The notes under the pieces were generated by a model. The model had not been told where the DNA came from. It saw only the letters and a list, made by a program, of their open reading frames with translations, and did not search any database. A stretch of 60,978 nt of DNA from Clostridiales bacterium (lineage in GTDB: Bacteria; Bacillota; Clostridia; Monoglobales; Monoglobaceae), in contig JAEDLZ010000002.1 of assembly GCA_016303265.1 (NCBI GenBank), positions 1 to 60,978 of the forward strand, given 5' to 3'. The translations under genes and the position numbers were made by a program. The first letter of the stretch is position 1. Each line of letters starts with the position of its first letter. This document shows positions 1 to 8,282 of the stretch, piece by piece.

Positions 1-452
1 GTCATAACGCTGTATTTGTCGTTTTTATCCGTCAACTCAAGGATTTTCCCGTTGTAGTCGATAAGGGCGTACTTCTTTCCCACGGAAACATATGCCCGGG
101 GCGTACATTCCGTAACCGTTATCTTTATTTTGCCGGGGAAAACCCTTTTTACCTCAACAGTGTTAACATAGGCAAGCTCCGATATTTTTTTTGCCGCATT
201 CGACATACTGATACTGAAAATATTCTGTCCGGCAGTTATTTCCGACTTTTTTACAATTTGTTCCCCGGTGAGCGTTTTCTGACCCGTACAGCTTACCTCC
301 GTTATATAAAAAAAAGGGGCCTTGAACACAACCAGAATTATGCCTATGCAGCACAAAATAAAACACATAACGATAAATGCCCGTTTTCGTTTTTTCTTTT
401 TCTTACGCTGTCGGATAGCAATTTTTTCATTACGAATGTATCTCTCGTCCAT
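1..452 (-). CDS. ftsQ: Cell-division protein FtsQ/DivIB (C-terminal part beyond window edge)
   Basis: Translating the minus strand from the ATG at 452 gives an open frame to the window edge (about 150 residues). It begins MDERYIRNEK, then a strongly basic stretch of K/R residues, a single membrane segment at about residues 26-43 (VMCFILCCIGIILVVF) and a POTRA-like region (FYITEVSCTGQKTLTGEQ...). This is the FtsQ/DivIB architecture: short cytoplasmic tail, one membrane anchor, extracytoplasmic POTRA. The protein links FtsL/DivIC to the septal peptidoglycan synthase. The start overlaps the 3' end of murA by 23 bp, and the place after murA at the end of a dcw cluster is usual for the family. The beta domain and stop codon are outside the window. 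Confidence 0.85.
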   Translation of the reverse strand, partial: MDERYIRNEKIAIRQRKKKKKRKRAFIVMCFILCCIGIILVVFKAPFFYITEVSCTGQKTLTGEQIVKKSEITAGQNIFSISMSNAAKKISELAYVNTVEVKRVFPGKIKITVTECTPRAYVSVGKKYALIDYNGKILELTDKNDKYSVM

Positions 453-1707
453 AGCTTTCGTCAACTCTCGCAATTTCTGCTCCGAAATCGCCAAAACTCC
501 TTTCTATATTTTCATATCCGCGGTCTATATAACCTATATTTTCTATAATTGTTTCTCCCTTTGCGGCAAGCCCTGCCACTACCAGCGCGGCGCCTCCCCG
601 CAAATCCTTCGCCGTAAGCACTTCGCCGTGCAGTCTTCTTCTGCCGCAGATTTCGGCTTCGTTGCCTTCCGTTTCTATTCGTCCTCCGAGTTTTCTTATT
701 TCACTCACATGGCGGAATCTGTTCTCAAAAATATTTTCCTTAAAGCTGCTTTTTCCTCTTCCGCGGCTTGCCGCCGCCATAAAAATAGCCTGAGCGTCTG
801 TGGGAAAGCCCGGATACGGAAGGGTTATAATCTTGCCGTAGCTTTTCGGCCGGGATGGAGCTTTCATAATTATAAAATCATCACCGCACTCAATTTCGCT
901 TCCGCCTCTCTCAAGAATTTTAAGCGGCAAAACCATATGTTCAGGACGGACGCTGTTCAGTTTTCCCATACCTCCGCAGGCGGCAATCCCCGAAAGATAG
1001 GTCAGCGCCGCAATCCTGTCGGGCATTATTTTGTATTCTGTGTTGCCCAGTTCTTTTACGCCCTTTATGAAAACTTTTCTTCCTCCGCTGCAAATATTTC
1101 CGCCCATGGAATTTATAAAATTCTGCAAATCCAGTATTTCCGGTTCTGCCGCCGCATTATCAATTTCAATCTCGGCGTTCGACACCGCAGATAGCAGCAT
1201 TATATTTTCCGTTGCTCCTACGCTGGGAAAACCAAGATTTATTTTTGCACTTTTAATTTCATCTATGGTACAGATTATCTTGTCGCCTTCCTCTTCTATT
1301 TCCGCGCCCATTTTCCTGAACGCTTCAAGGTGCAAATCAATAGGTCTTGCACCTATGCTGCATCCGCCCGGATATGTTATTTCCGCCCTTTTGCATTTAG
1401 ACAAAATTGCGCCGAGGAACATAACCGAGGAACGCATTTCCTTCATTAAACCGTCAGGGATTCGGCAGCTTGAAAGAGAACCGCAGGAATGCGTCCTGAC
1501 AGTATTATTTTCAAACTCCGTACACACTCCCAGGCTTTCCAGTATTTTCAGCGCGGCATGTGTATCGGTTAAATCGGGGCAGTTATGTATTATGCAACTT
1601 TCTCCGAGTGCCGCCGCCGCTAAAATCGGCAAACAGGCGTTTTTCGCACCCTGAACCCTTGTTTCACCGCGAAGCTTTCTACCGCCGTTTATTTTCAGCT
1701 TTTCCAA
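430..1707 (-). CDS. murA: UDP-N-acetylglucosamine 1-carboxyvinyltransferase MurA
   Basis: First committed step of peptidoglycan precursor synthesis: transfer of enolpyruvate from PEP to UDP-GlcNAc in the cytoplasm. The conserved KN pair is in GAKNACLP, and the catalytic loop YPGGCSIGARP holds the cysteine that fosfomycin alkylates (residue 116 from my start). The frame is open upstream to 1806, but those first residues do not resemble MurA. A TTG at 1707 gives the classic MEKLKINGG start and lies 6 nt after GGGGGTG, a good ribosome-binding site. A GTG at 1716 is the alternative. From 1707 the protein is about 425 residues, normal for MurA. It follows murG after a 340-bp gap and overlaps ftsQ. 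Confidence 0.95.
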   Translation of the reverse strand: MEKLKINGGRKLRGETRVQGAKNACLPILAAAALGESCIIHNCPDLTDTHAALKILESLGVCTEFENNTVRTHSCGSLSSCRIPDGLMKEMRSSVMFLGAILSKCKRAEITYPGGCSIGARPIDLHLEAFRKMGAEIEEEGDKIICTIDEIKSAKINLGFPSVGATENIMLLSAVSNAEIEIDNAAAEPEILDLQNFINSMGGNICSGGRKVFIKGVKELGNTEYKIMPDRIAALTYLSGIAACGGMGKLNSVRPEHMVLPLKILERGGSEIECGDDFIIMKAPSRPKSYGKIITLPYPGFPTDAQAIFMAAASRGRGKSSFKENIFENRFRHVSEIRKLGGRIETEGNEAEICGRRRLHGEVLTAKDLRGGAALVVAGLAAKGETIIENIGYIDRGYENIERSFGDFGAEIARVDESYGREIHS

Positions 1708-1880
1708 AATCCGCACCCCCAAAATATTACTGCACCGGCGTACAAGATATACGCCTTTCTCTTGCCGAAAATCAAGAAAAGTCTGCCGCAGCTTAAAGCT
1801 CCGCAAACGGAGGCCTTGCCCATATCCGCCATTATCTTGGGATATTGTCGGCGCCGCCTGCGAAATAAGGATTTTTCCAT
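1695..1880 (-). CDS. Possible 61-aa membrane peptide overlapping the murA start
   Basis: An ATG-initiated frame (MEKSLF, then five Arg residues) ends in a hydrophobic segment (AYILYAGAVIFWGCGF), with its stop 11 bp inside murA. A basic N-terminus plus one terminal membrane segment is a plausible small membrane protein, and the stop/start overlap would allow translational coupling to murA. The upstream GAAGGGTTG is a modest ribosome-binding site. I recognise no family. It could equally be chance reading of the murA leader. Confidence 0.25.
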   Translation of the reverse strand: MEKSLFRRRRRQYPKIMADMGKASVCGALSCGRLFLIFGKRKAYILYAGAVIFWGCGFWKS

Positions 1881-1883
1881 CAA

Positions 1884-2044
1884 AAAATCAACCCTTCTTG
1901 ACAGGCATCCGAGCCGAAGCCTAAGACATCTTAATTCCGTTATATCCTATGCAGGAATATTTTAGGTGTTACTATTCTGTTTTCTTTGTTTCTATATCTT
2001 TGGTTTTATATGTTTGTATATTTTGTCTGTTTCTGTATATTTTA
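1884..2044. other. murG-murA intergenic, low-complexity
   Basis: Directly after murG the transcribed (minus) strand is very A-rich with little G for about 90 bp, then returns to normal composition. I see no convincing terminator or -35/-10 pair, so murA is probably transcribed with the upstream genes. Confidence 0.4.
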
Positions 2045-3160
2045 TTATATTCGTTTTGCCGTAAGCTCCTTTACAATTTTATAAAGTCTGTCCGCCGCGT
2101 CGGTTATCCCCACTGCTTCGGCACACCTTGCCATACGGTCGTAATTTTCTTTGTTGTCCATAATTTCACTTACCGCTCTGCCGAGAGTCTGTTCCGTTAA
2201 ATCCTTTTCAAGGATTACCTTTGCCGCTCCCGCCTTTTCCATAGCCCTGCCGTTATATTCCTGATGATTTCCCGCAACATTTGGGGATGGAACGAGAACC
2301 GCAGGCTTTTTAAGAGCCGTCATCTCACTGACGGAGCTTCCGGATCTGCCTATTATCATATCGCAGGCGTTCATTGCCGCCGCCATATCGTATATATATT
2401 CGAGAACTCTTATATTTTTATGCTTATCAAGGTCTATGCCGCATTTTTTAAATTGCTCCAAAGCCCTTCCGATCTGATTGTTTCTTCCCGCACTCATTAT
2501 AATCTGGTATTTATCCAAATCATCAAGCCCGCTTATCCAGCTAACCACCTTTTCGTTAAAATATGACGCTCCCAGACTTCCTCCAAAAATCAGAATAACT
2601 CCCCGTTCGTCAAGTCCAAGCTTTTTCCTCGCTTCGCCGCGGTTTGTTTTAAACAGCTCCGGTCTTAAGGGATTGCCTGTAACCTCAATCCGCCTTGCCG
2701 ATTTCACATATTGCTTTGCCCCCTCCATTGCAAGGGCGACAACATCCACTTTTTTCGACAACAGGCGTACCGTTACCCCCGGAAATGCATTCGACTCGTG
2801 GACCATTGTGGGAATTTTCATATTTGCCGCCGCATACAGAACCGGGCCGGTCACATATCCGCCTGTCCCTATCGCTATATCCGGCCGAAATTCCCTTATT
2901 ATCTTTTTCGTTTTTCTTACGCTGCCCAAAACATCAAAAATATTTTTTATATTGGAGGGACTAAGACTGCGTTTAAAGCCGTGTACCTGTATGAATGTTA
3001 TATCGTAGCCGCTTTTCGGAACGAGAGTTTTCTCCATTCCTTCTTCCGTCCCGATAAAAAGCACCTCGGTTTCGGGCTCTTTTTCTCTTATGTAGTTTGC
3101 CATGGCAAGAGCGGGGTTTATATGTCCTGCTGTTCCGCCGCCCGTCAAAAGAATACGCAT
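2045..3160 (-). CDS. murG: MurG, lipid II-forming N-acetylglucosaminyltransferase
   Basis: Adds GlcNAc to lipid I to make lipid II at the inner face of the membrane (GT28 family). At 371 residues it has the family length. The N-terminal glycine-rich loop GGGTAGHINPA (residues 7-17) and the C-terminal donor-site region (GRSGSSVSEMTALKKPAVL, then NHQ) are both present. ATG at 3160 is preceded by GGGAGG. It follows ftsW by 17 bp in the same operon. Confidence 0.97.
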   Translation of the reverse strand: MRILLTGGGTAGHINPALAMANYIREKEPETEVLFIGTEEGMEKTLVPKSGYDITFIQVHGFKRSLSPSNIKNIFDVLGSVRKTKKIIREFRPDIAIGTGGYVTGPVLYAAANMKIPTMVHESNAFPGVTVRLLSKKVDVVALAMEGAKQYVKSARRIEVTGNPLRPELFKTNRGEARKKLGLDERGVILIFGGSLGASYFNEKVVSWISGLDDLDKYQIIMSAGRNNQIGRALEQFKKCGIDLDKHKNIRVLEYIYDMAAAMNACDMIIGRSGSSVSEMTALKKPAVLVPSPNVAGNHQEYNGRAMEKAGAAKVILEKDLTEQTLGRAVSEIMDNKENYDRMARCAEAVGITDAADRLYKIVKELTAKRI

Positions 3161-3177
3161 TTTCTACCTCCCAAAAA

Positions 3178-4347
3178 TCATTTTGACACAACCTCCGGAA
3201 TCGTTTTTTTGTGTTTGGATACATTAAGAACAATTCCCATTTCCGCCATTGTTATTGCAAGTGCCGTGCCGCCGTAGCTGAAAAACGGCAGAGGCATTCC
3301 CGTAACCGGCATTGACGAGGTTACAACCGCAATATTGACAAGCGCCTGAATTGCTATAAGGCTTATTATTCCTACTGTGAGAAGCGTCCCGAATAAATCG
3401 GGGGCTTCCATGGCAATTTTTATGCCGCGGTAAATTAAAAACGCAAAAAGTGCAATAACTATTACAGCTCCCACAAGTCCCAATTCCTCGCAAACTATGG
3501 CGAAGATAAAGTCGTTCTGCGGCTCCGGAATGTTGAGATACTTCTGCCTGCTCTGACCTATGCCCGCGCCGAAAATTCCGCCCGAACCTATTGCGTAAAG
3601 AGATTGGACTATCTGCCAGCCGTCGCCTCTTATATCTTTGAACGGGTCTAAAAAGGTTGTTACTCTTTTTAGTCTGTACGGCGCCGCAATTACCATTCCC
3701 ACAATTCCTATAACCCCGGGAACTGCGAGGGTTAAAATATGTTTCCACTCCGCTCCTGCCACAAACAGCATTATTGCCGCCGAGGACAGTATCAGCATTG
3801 TACAGCTGAAATGCGGCTCCATCATTATTACCAATGCGAAAATTCCTAAAATTGCAAGATAGACCAAAAGTCCCCCGAATTTTTTCAGAACCTTATAATT
3901 TTTTGAAAGACTTGCCGCAAAAAACAGCACTACACCGAATTTTGCAACCTCTGAAGGCTGGAAGTTAATCGGGCCCAGCTGTATCCAGCGCCTTGCATCG
4001 TTAACTACAACGCCGATTCCCGGGATTAAAACTACAATCAGGAGCAAAAAACTTCCCAAAATTATAATTTTCGCCCAACGCTTCCAGTTTTGATAATCAT
4101 AATTCGATGTGAAAAACATTGCAACTCCGCCGATAACCGCCCACATCAGCTGTTTATTGAAATAATAAAAGCTGTTATGGTTGGTCATTGAACTTGCATA
4201 GGCAACAGGACTGCTTGCGCTCAGTATCATTATAAGCCCGAAAGCCAGCAGGATTAAAACTACCCCAAGAAACCGATAGTCCATTGTGCCAAGCTTTATC
4301 TTCAGCAAGTTCAGCTTTTTCTTAGGTTTACGCCTTGCCGCCCGCAT
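3178..4347 (-). CDS. ftsW: SEDS-family peptidoglycan glycosyltransferase FtsW/SpoVE
   Basis: A 389-residue multipass (about 10 segments) SEDS protein that polymerises lipid II together with a cognate class B PBP. Visible family signatures are RRWIQLGPINFQPSEVAKF, the MEPHFS loop (the EPxLS-type motif of Gram-positive SpoVE/FtsW), GAGIGQSRQKY...IPEPQNDFIFA and the C-terminal PLPFFSYGG. The start at 4347 has GGGAGG nearby. A lone SEDS gene next to a SpoVD-type PBP could be division FtsW or sporulation SpoVE; sequence alone does not decide. Confidence 0.95.
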   Translation of the reverse strand: MRAARRKPKKKLNLLKIKLGTMDYRFLGVVLILLAFGLIMILSASSPVAYASSMTNHNSFYYFNKQLMWAVIGGVAMFFTSNYDYQNWKRWAKIIILGSFLLLIVVLIPGIGVVVNDARRWIQLGPINFQPSEVAKFGVVLFFAASLSKNYKVLKKFGGLLVYLAILGIFALVIMMEPHFSCTMLILSSAAIMLFVAGAEWKHILTLAVPGVIGIVGMVIAAPYRLKRVTTFLDPFKDIRGDGWQIVQSLYAIGSGGIFGAGIGQSRQKYLNIPEPQNDFIFAIVCEELGLVGAVIVIALFAFLIYRGIKIAMEAPDLFGTLLTVGIISLIAIQALVNIAVVTSSMPVTGMPLPFFSYGGTALAITMAEMGIVLNVSKHKKTIPEVVSK

Positions 4348-4400
4348 ATTCTATTCCTCCCGATTAAGTATAAGTTCGCAGAGAGTTTGATTCTCCATGC

Positions 4401-5375
4401 TTAAGCATAAAAACCTATTATGCACAAAACCATTGTGGCAATAACAAAAACCGAAACAATTTTCGATTCTCCCCAGCCGCACATTTCAAAATGATGATGA
4501 ATGGGGCTCATTTTGAAAATTCGCTTGCCGGTTCTTTTGAAATGCGTTACCTGAATAATAACCGAAAGCGATTCCATAACATATACGAAACCCACAATAA
4601 TAAGCGTTATCGGCCGTTTCATATAAATTGCCATGGCGCAGACCGCTCCCCCGAGAAAGAGCGAGCCGGTATCGCCCATAAAAACTTTAGCCGGATACCG
4701 ATTGAATATCAAAAATCCTGCCAAGCCGCCGATAAGCGCCGCCGCAAAAAGCGTAACCGTTCCTGAGCCGCCGATACTTGATGTTATAAGATAGAAAAAT
4801 GCAACTACCAGCGTCACGCTTGCAGCAAGACCGTCAAGGCCGTCCGTTAAATTAACGCTGTTTACCGTTGCAAGCATTACTATAACCGTGAAGGGAAAAT
4901 ATACATACCCGAAATCAACCGTTATCTTCGCAAAAGGAATTATTATCTCCGTTGAAACTGTTCCCGACGCCACAAACCAAACAGTAAATACTACCGAAAC
5001 AATTGTCTGGAGCGAAAATTTCTGTATTGCCGTAAGTCCCAGATTACGCTTTAAGATAACCTTTATATAGTCGTCCAGAAAGCCTACCGCCCCGAAAGCG
5101 GCCGCCATTCCCAGCATAAGGAAAAGTCCGTCAAAATTTTCATCGGGACATACAAAATTTAAAACTATTTTTCCGCCGATTAAGGTCAGTATCATCGCCG
5201 CTATAAAAATAAATCCGCCCATGGTCGGCGTTCCTGATTTTTTCTTGTGCCATTTCGGTCCTTCCTCGCGGATTTCCTGTCCGAATTTCAGCCTGTGCAA
5301 AAACGGTATCAGAAAAACCCCGCATACTGACGCTATAATAAAGCTTATTCCCATTAAACATAATCCTGCAACCAT
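4401..5375 (-). CDS. mraY: MraY, phospho-MurNAc-pentapeptide translocase
   Basis: Forms lipid I by moving phospho-MurNAc-pentapeptide to undecaprenyl phosphate. It is a multipass membrane enzyme of about 324 residues. Catalytic and Mg-binding motifs are visible: FLDDYIK, NSVNLTDGLDGLA, FMGDTGS and the C-terminal PIHHHFE. The frame is open to 5420 inside murF, but the ATG at 5375 is 9 nt after GGAGG and 4 nt past the murF stop, so I start there. As in many Firmicutes it lies between murF and ftsW. Here no murD gene separates mraY from ftsW. Confidence 0.96.
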   Translation of the reverse strand: MVAGLCLMGISFIIASVCGVFLIPFLHRLKFGQEIREEGPKWHKKKSGTPTMGGFIFIAAMILTLIGGKIVLNFVCPDENFDGLFLMLGMAAAFGAVGFLDDYIKVILKRNLGLTAIQKFSLQTIVSVVFTVWFVASGTVSTEIIIPFAKITVDFGYVYFPFTVIVMLATVNSVNLTDGLDGLAASVTLVVAFFYLITSSIGGSGTVTLFAAALIGGLAGFLIFNRYPAKVFMGDTGSLFLGGAVCAMAIYMKRPITLIIVGFVYVMESLSVIIQVTHFKRTGKRIFKMSPIHHHFEMCGWGESKIVSVFVIATMVLCIIGFYA

Positions 5376-5379
5376 ATTT

Positions 5380-6783
5380 TTATTCCTCCGTAGCTGTTCC
5401 CTCATACAGGGCATCCGCAATTTCCTCGAGCCTCATTCCTCTTGAGCCCTTTATGAGTATGCAGTCGCCCTCCTCCAGGATTCGCTCAAGCCCCGAAATT
5501 GCCTCTGCATTCGTATCGAAGCTGTATATTTTTTCTCCGTCAAATCCGGATTCTATTGCCCCTTCGGCTATATTTCTTGCCATATCGCCCACCGTAACCA
5601 GACAGTCTATATTTTCTTCACAGACCCACTTGCCTACATTTCTGTGGGACTCGACCGCAAAATCGCCAAGCTCCAGCATATTCCCCAAAACCGCTATTTT
5701 TCTGCCGCCCTCTGTCTTAGGTTCAATAACCCCCAAAACATTCAGCCCTGACCGCATGGACGCCGGGCTTGCGTTATAGCAATCTTTTATAATTGTATAT
5801 TTTTTCGTTCTTATTATGTTCTGTCTCATTCCGCCGGGAACAAATCCGGCTATGCCATCGATTATTTCTCCTCCGCTCATTCCGTACTGCTCGCCCACAA
5901 GAATTGCGGCAAGGGCATTATACACATGGTGCGCCCCCGGGACCTTAATTTCCGCCATGAAGGTTTCATCGTTTAACTTGAAATCAAACAGGGTGGAATC
6001 GGAAAAACTCCGGATATTTTTTGCCGCAATATCACATTCCTCATTTTTTATTCCGTAATACAAAAGTTCAAAGGGCAGCGTCCCCCGAAGTCCCCAGAGG
6101 AGCGGGTCGTCACCGTTTAGCACGACTGTCCCGCCTTCATCCATCCCCTCCAGGATTTCAAGCTTAGCCTTAAGGATATTTTCCTGGCTTTTAAGATTTT
6201 CTATATGTGAGATTCCTATATTCGTCATAACCGCAATATCCGGACGGACAATCTCCGTAAGGCGGGAAATTTCTCCGAAATTACTCATCCCCATTTCAAT
6301 CACGCCCACCTTATTTTCGGAGGTCATTTTGAAAATCGTCAGGGGCAGTCCCACCTCATTATTAAAATTCCCTATGGTCTTAAAAGCGTTGAATTTGTGG
6401 CTTAAAACGCTGTATATCATATCCTTGGTACTTGTTTTTCCCACACTGCCAGTCACCGCAACAATCGGGATGTTGAACTGACTTCTGTACAGTTTTGCAA
6501 TATCGCGCAGAGCCTTATATGTATCGTCAACCACAATTACCGGATATGTTCCGTCACTTTGGCTCCAATGCTCAACAACAGAACAGACCGCTCCCTGTTC
6601 CGCCGCACGGCTTACAAATTTATGCCCGTCAAAATTTTCACCCTTTAACGCAACAAACACTGCTCCCTCAATAATTTTTCTGCTGTCGGTTATTACATCC
6701 TTAACTATCTCGTCGCCGTCAGCATACCACAGCATCCCCCCTGTTGCCTGGGCTATCTGTTTAAGAGTTAATCGCCATTCCAT
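5380..6783 (-). CDS. murF: MurF, D-Ala-D-Ala-adding ligase
   Basis: Mur ligase that attaches D-Ala-D-Ala to UDP-MurNAc-tripeptide. The 467 residues cover the N-terminal substrate domain, the central ATPase with P-loop VTGSVGKTSTKD (about residue 112 onward), and the ligase C-terminal domain. EMGMSNFGEI is the typical central motif. ATG at 6783 lies 24 bp after murE. Same operon and direction as its neighbours. Confidence 0.96.
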   Translation of the reverse strand: MEWRLTLKQIAQATGGMLWYADGDEIVKDVITDSRKIIEGAVFVALKGENFDGHKFVSRAAEQGAVCSVVEHWSQSDGTYPVIVVDDTYKALRDIAKLYRSQFNIPIVAVTGSVGKTSTKDMIYSVLSHKFNAFKTIGNFNNEVGLPLTIFKMTSENKVGVIEMGMSNFGEISRLTEIVRPDIAVMTNIGISHIENLKSQENILKAKLEILEGMDEGGTVVLNGDDPLLWGLRGTLPFELLYYGIKNEECDIAAKNIRSFSDSTLFDFKLNDETFMAEIKVPGAHHVYNALAAILVGEQYGMSGGEIIDGIAGFVPGGMRQNIIRTKKYTIIKDCYNASPASMRSGLNVLGVIEPKTEGGRKIAVLGNMLELGDFAVESHRNVGKWVCEENIDCLVTVGDMARNIAEGAIESGFDGEKIYSFDTNAEAISGLERILEEGDCILIKGSRGMRLEEIADALYEGTATEE

Positions 6784-6807
6784 ACTTTTCTCCTATCTGC
6801 CATGAAG

Positions 6808-8262
6808 TTAATTTTCAAATCCGCCTATCAGTTTCTGGACAATTTCACGCTCATCGAAAACGATGGTTCTGTCCTTTAAAATCTGATATGTTTCATGTCC
6901 TTTGCCGGCAAGCAGGATTATATCATCCTTTTTCGCATGGTCAAGGGCATATTCAATTGCGTCAAAACGGTTTTCAACGACTTCATACTCGCAGTCGGTT
7001 TCGTCTATTCCCACTAAAATATCCTTTATTATATCGCCCGGATTTTCGCTCCTCGGATTGTCGCTCGTCACTATGCAGAAGTCCGAAAGCTCGCCCGCTA
7101 TTTTCCCCATAACGGGGCGTTTTGTTCTATCCCTGTCTCCGCCGCAGCCGAAAAGGGTCACGATTCTGCCCTTTGCAAAGCCCCGGATGGCATTTATTAT
7201 GTTGAGCAGGCCGTCAGGGGTATGGGCATAGTCGATTATTACCGTATAATCCGTATTTGTCTTGACAACCTCAATTCTGCCCTTAACTCCGTCTGCCTCC
7301 GAAATTCCCTCCGCTATATCCGAAAGCGTAAATCCCAGTCCTATGCAAATTGAGATTGCCGTAAGCGCATTATAAACCGAAAATTCACCCGGTATACCCA
7401 GTGATATTTTAACCGTTTCGCCGCCATAGGTCAAGTCAAACTTAACCCCGTCGGCGCACAGCTCCACATTATCCGCTTTAACATCTCCCGCCTTGTTTTT
7501 CCCGTAGGTTATAACTTTTTCACAATTTTTCGCCTTATCTTTAAGATATTCCGCCGCTTCAACATCGTTATTTATAACCCCTATGCGGCAAAGAGAGAAC
7601 AGCTTTGATTTTGCCTCAAGATAGTTCTCCATTGTTTTATGAAAATCAAGATGGTCCTGAGTTATATTCGTAAATGCACCCACCTCAAATTTGCAGGCGG
7701 AAACCCTGTCAAGCGCAAGAGAGTGCGAAGAAACCTCCATTACCGCATACTCCGCCCCTTCTTTGACCATTGCCGCAAGAAGCTCCATAAGTTCAATAAA
7801 GTCGGGAGTTGTATGGTGGGACGGCAAAACGGTTTGCCCTATAAGGTTCTGGTTTGTTCCTATAAGTCCTGCCTTTTTGCCCGAATGCTCCAGCACCGAC
7901 TTGACAAGATAGGTTGTCGTTGTCTTTCCGTTCGTTCCCGTAATTCCTATAAGCTTCAGCTTTTTATCGGGGTGATCATAAAAATTTGCCGCGGCTGTTG
8001 AGGTCGCTTTCCGCGTATTCTTTACTATAACGGTTGTTGCTCCAATTCCCTCAATTTCGTGTTCGGCAAGGATTGCAACCGCTCCCTTTTCAACCGCTTC
8101 TGCCGCAAAATCGTGACCGTCGGCTTTAAAACCCGATATGCATATGAACAGAAATCCCGCCTTGACCTCTTTGGAATTAAAGGTTATTCCCGAGATATTT
8201 ATTTCCTCGTTTCCGATAATTTTTTCCGTTTCAACATTATTTAACAATTCCTTAAGCTTCAC
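6808..8262 (-). CDS. murE: MurE, UDP-MurNAc-tripeptide synthetase (meso-DAP type)
   Basis: Adds the third amino acid of the stem peptide. It has 484 residues, with P-loop GITGTNGKTTTTYL, the HHTTPD loop, and TSDNPRSENP near residue 400. DNPR is the known selectivity motif for meso-diaminopimelate (lysine enzymes differ here), so an mDAP peptidoglycan is inferred. The C-terminal GKGHETYQ is also canonical. ATG at 8262 is 20 bp after the PBP stop. Confidence 0.97.
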   Translation of the reverse strand: MKLKELLNNVETEKIIGNEEINISGITFNSKEVKAGFLFICISGFKADGHDFAAEAVEKGAVAILAEHEIEGIGATTVIVKNTRKATSTAAANFYDHPDKKLKLIGITGTNGKTTTTYLVKSVLEHSGKKAGLIGTNQNLIGQTVLPSHHTTPDFIELMELLAAMVKEGAEYAVMEVSSHSLALDRVSACKFEVGAFTNITQDHLDFHKTMENYLEAKSKLFSLCRIGVINNDVEAAEYLKDKAKNCEKVITYGKNKAGDVKADNVELCADGVKFDLTYGGETVKISLGIPGEFSVYNALTAISICIGLGFTLSDIAEGISEADGVKGRIEVVKTNTDYTVIIDYAHTPDGLLNIINAIRGFAKGRIVTLFGCGGDRDRTKRPVMGKIAGELSDFCIVTSDNPRSENPGDIIKDILVGIDETDCEYEVVENRFDAIEYALDHAKKDDIILLAGKGHETYQILKDRTIVFDEREIVQKLIGGFEN

Positions 8263-8282
8263 TTCATATCCCCCTTTTTGGG

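Noticed and set aside
322..1194. 290-residue plus-strand ORF antisense to murA
   Set aside because: A shadow of the well-supported murA and ftsQ genes; low-complexity, Cys/Phe/Ser-rich composition typical of antisense reading.
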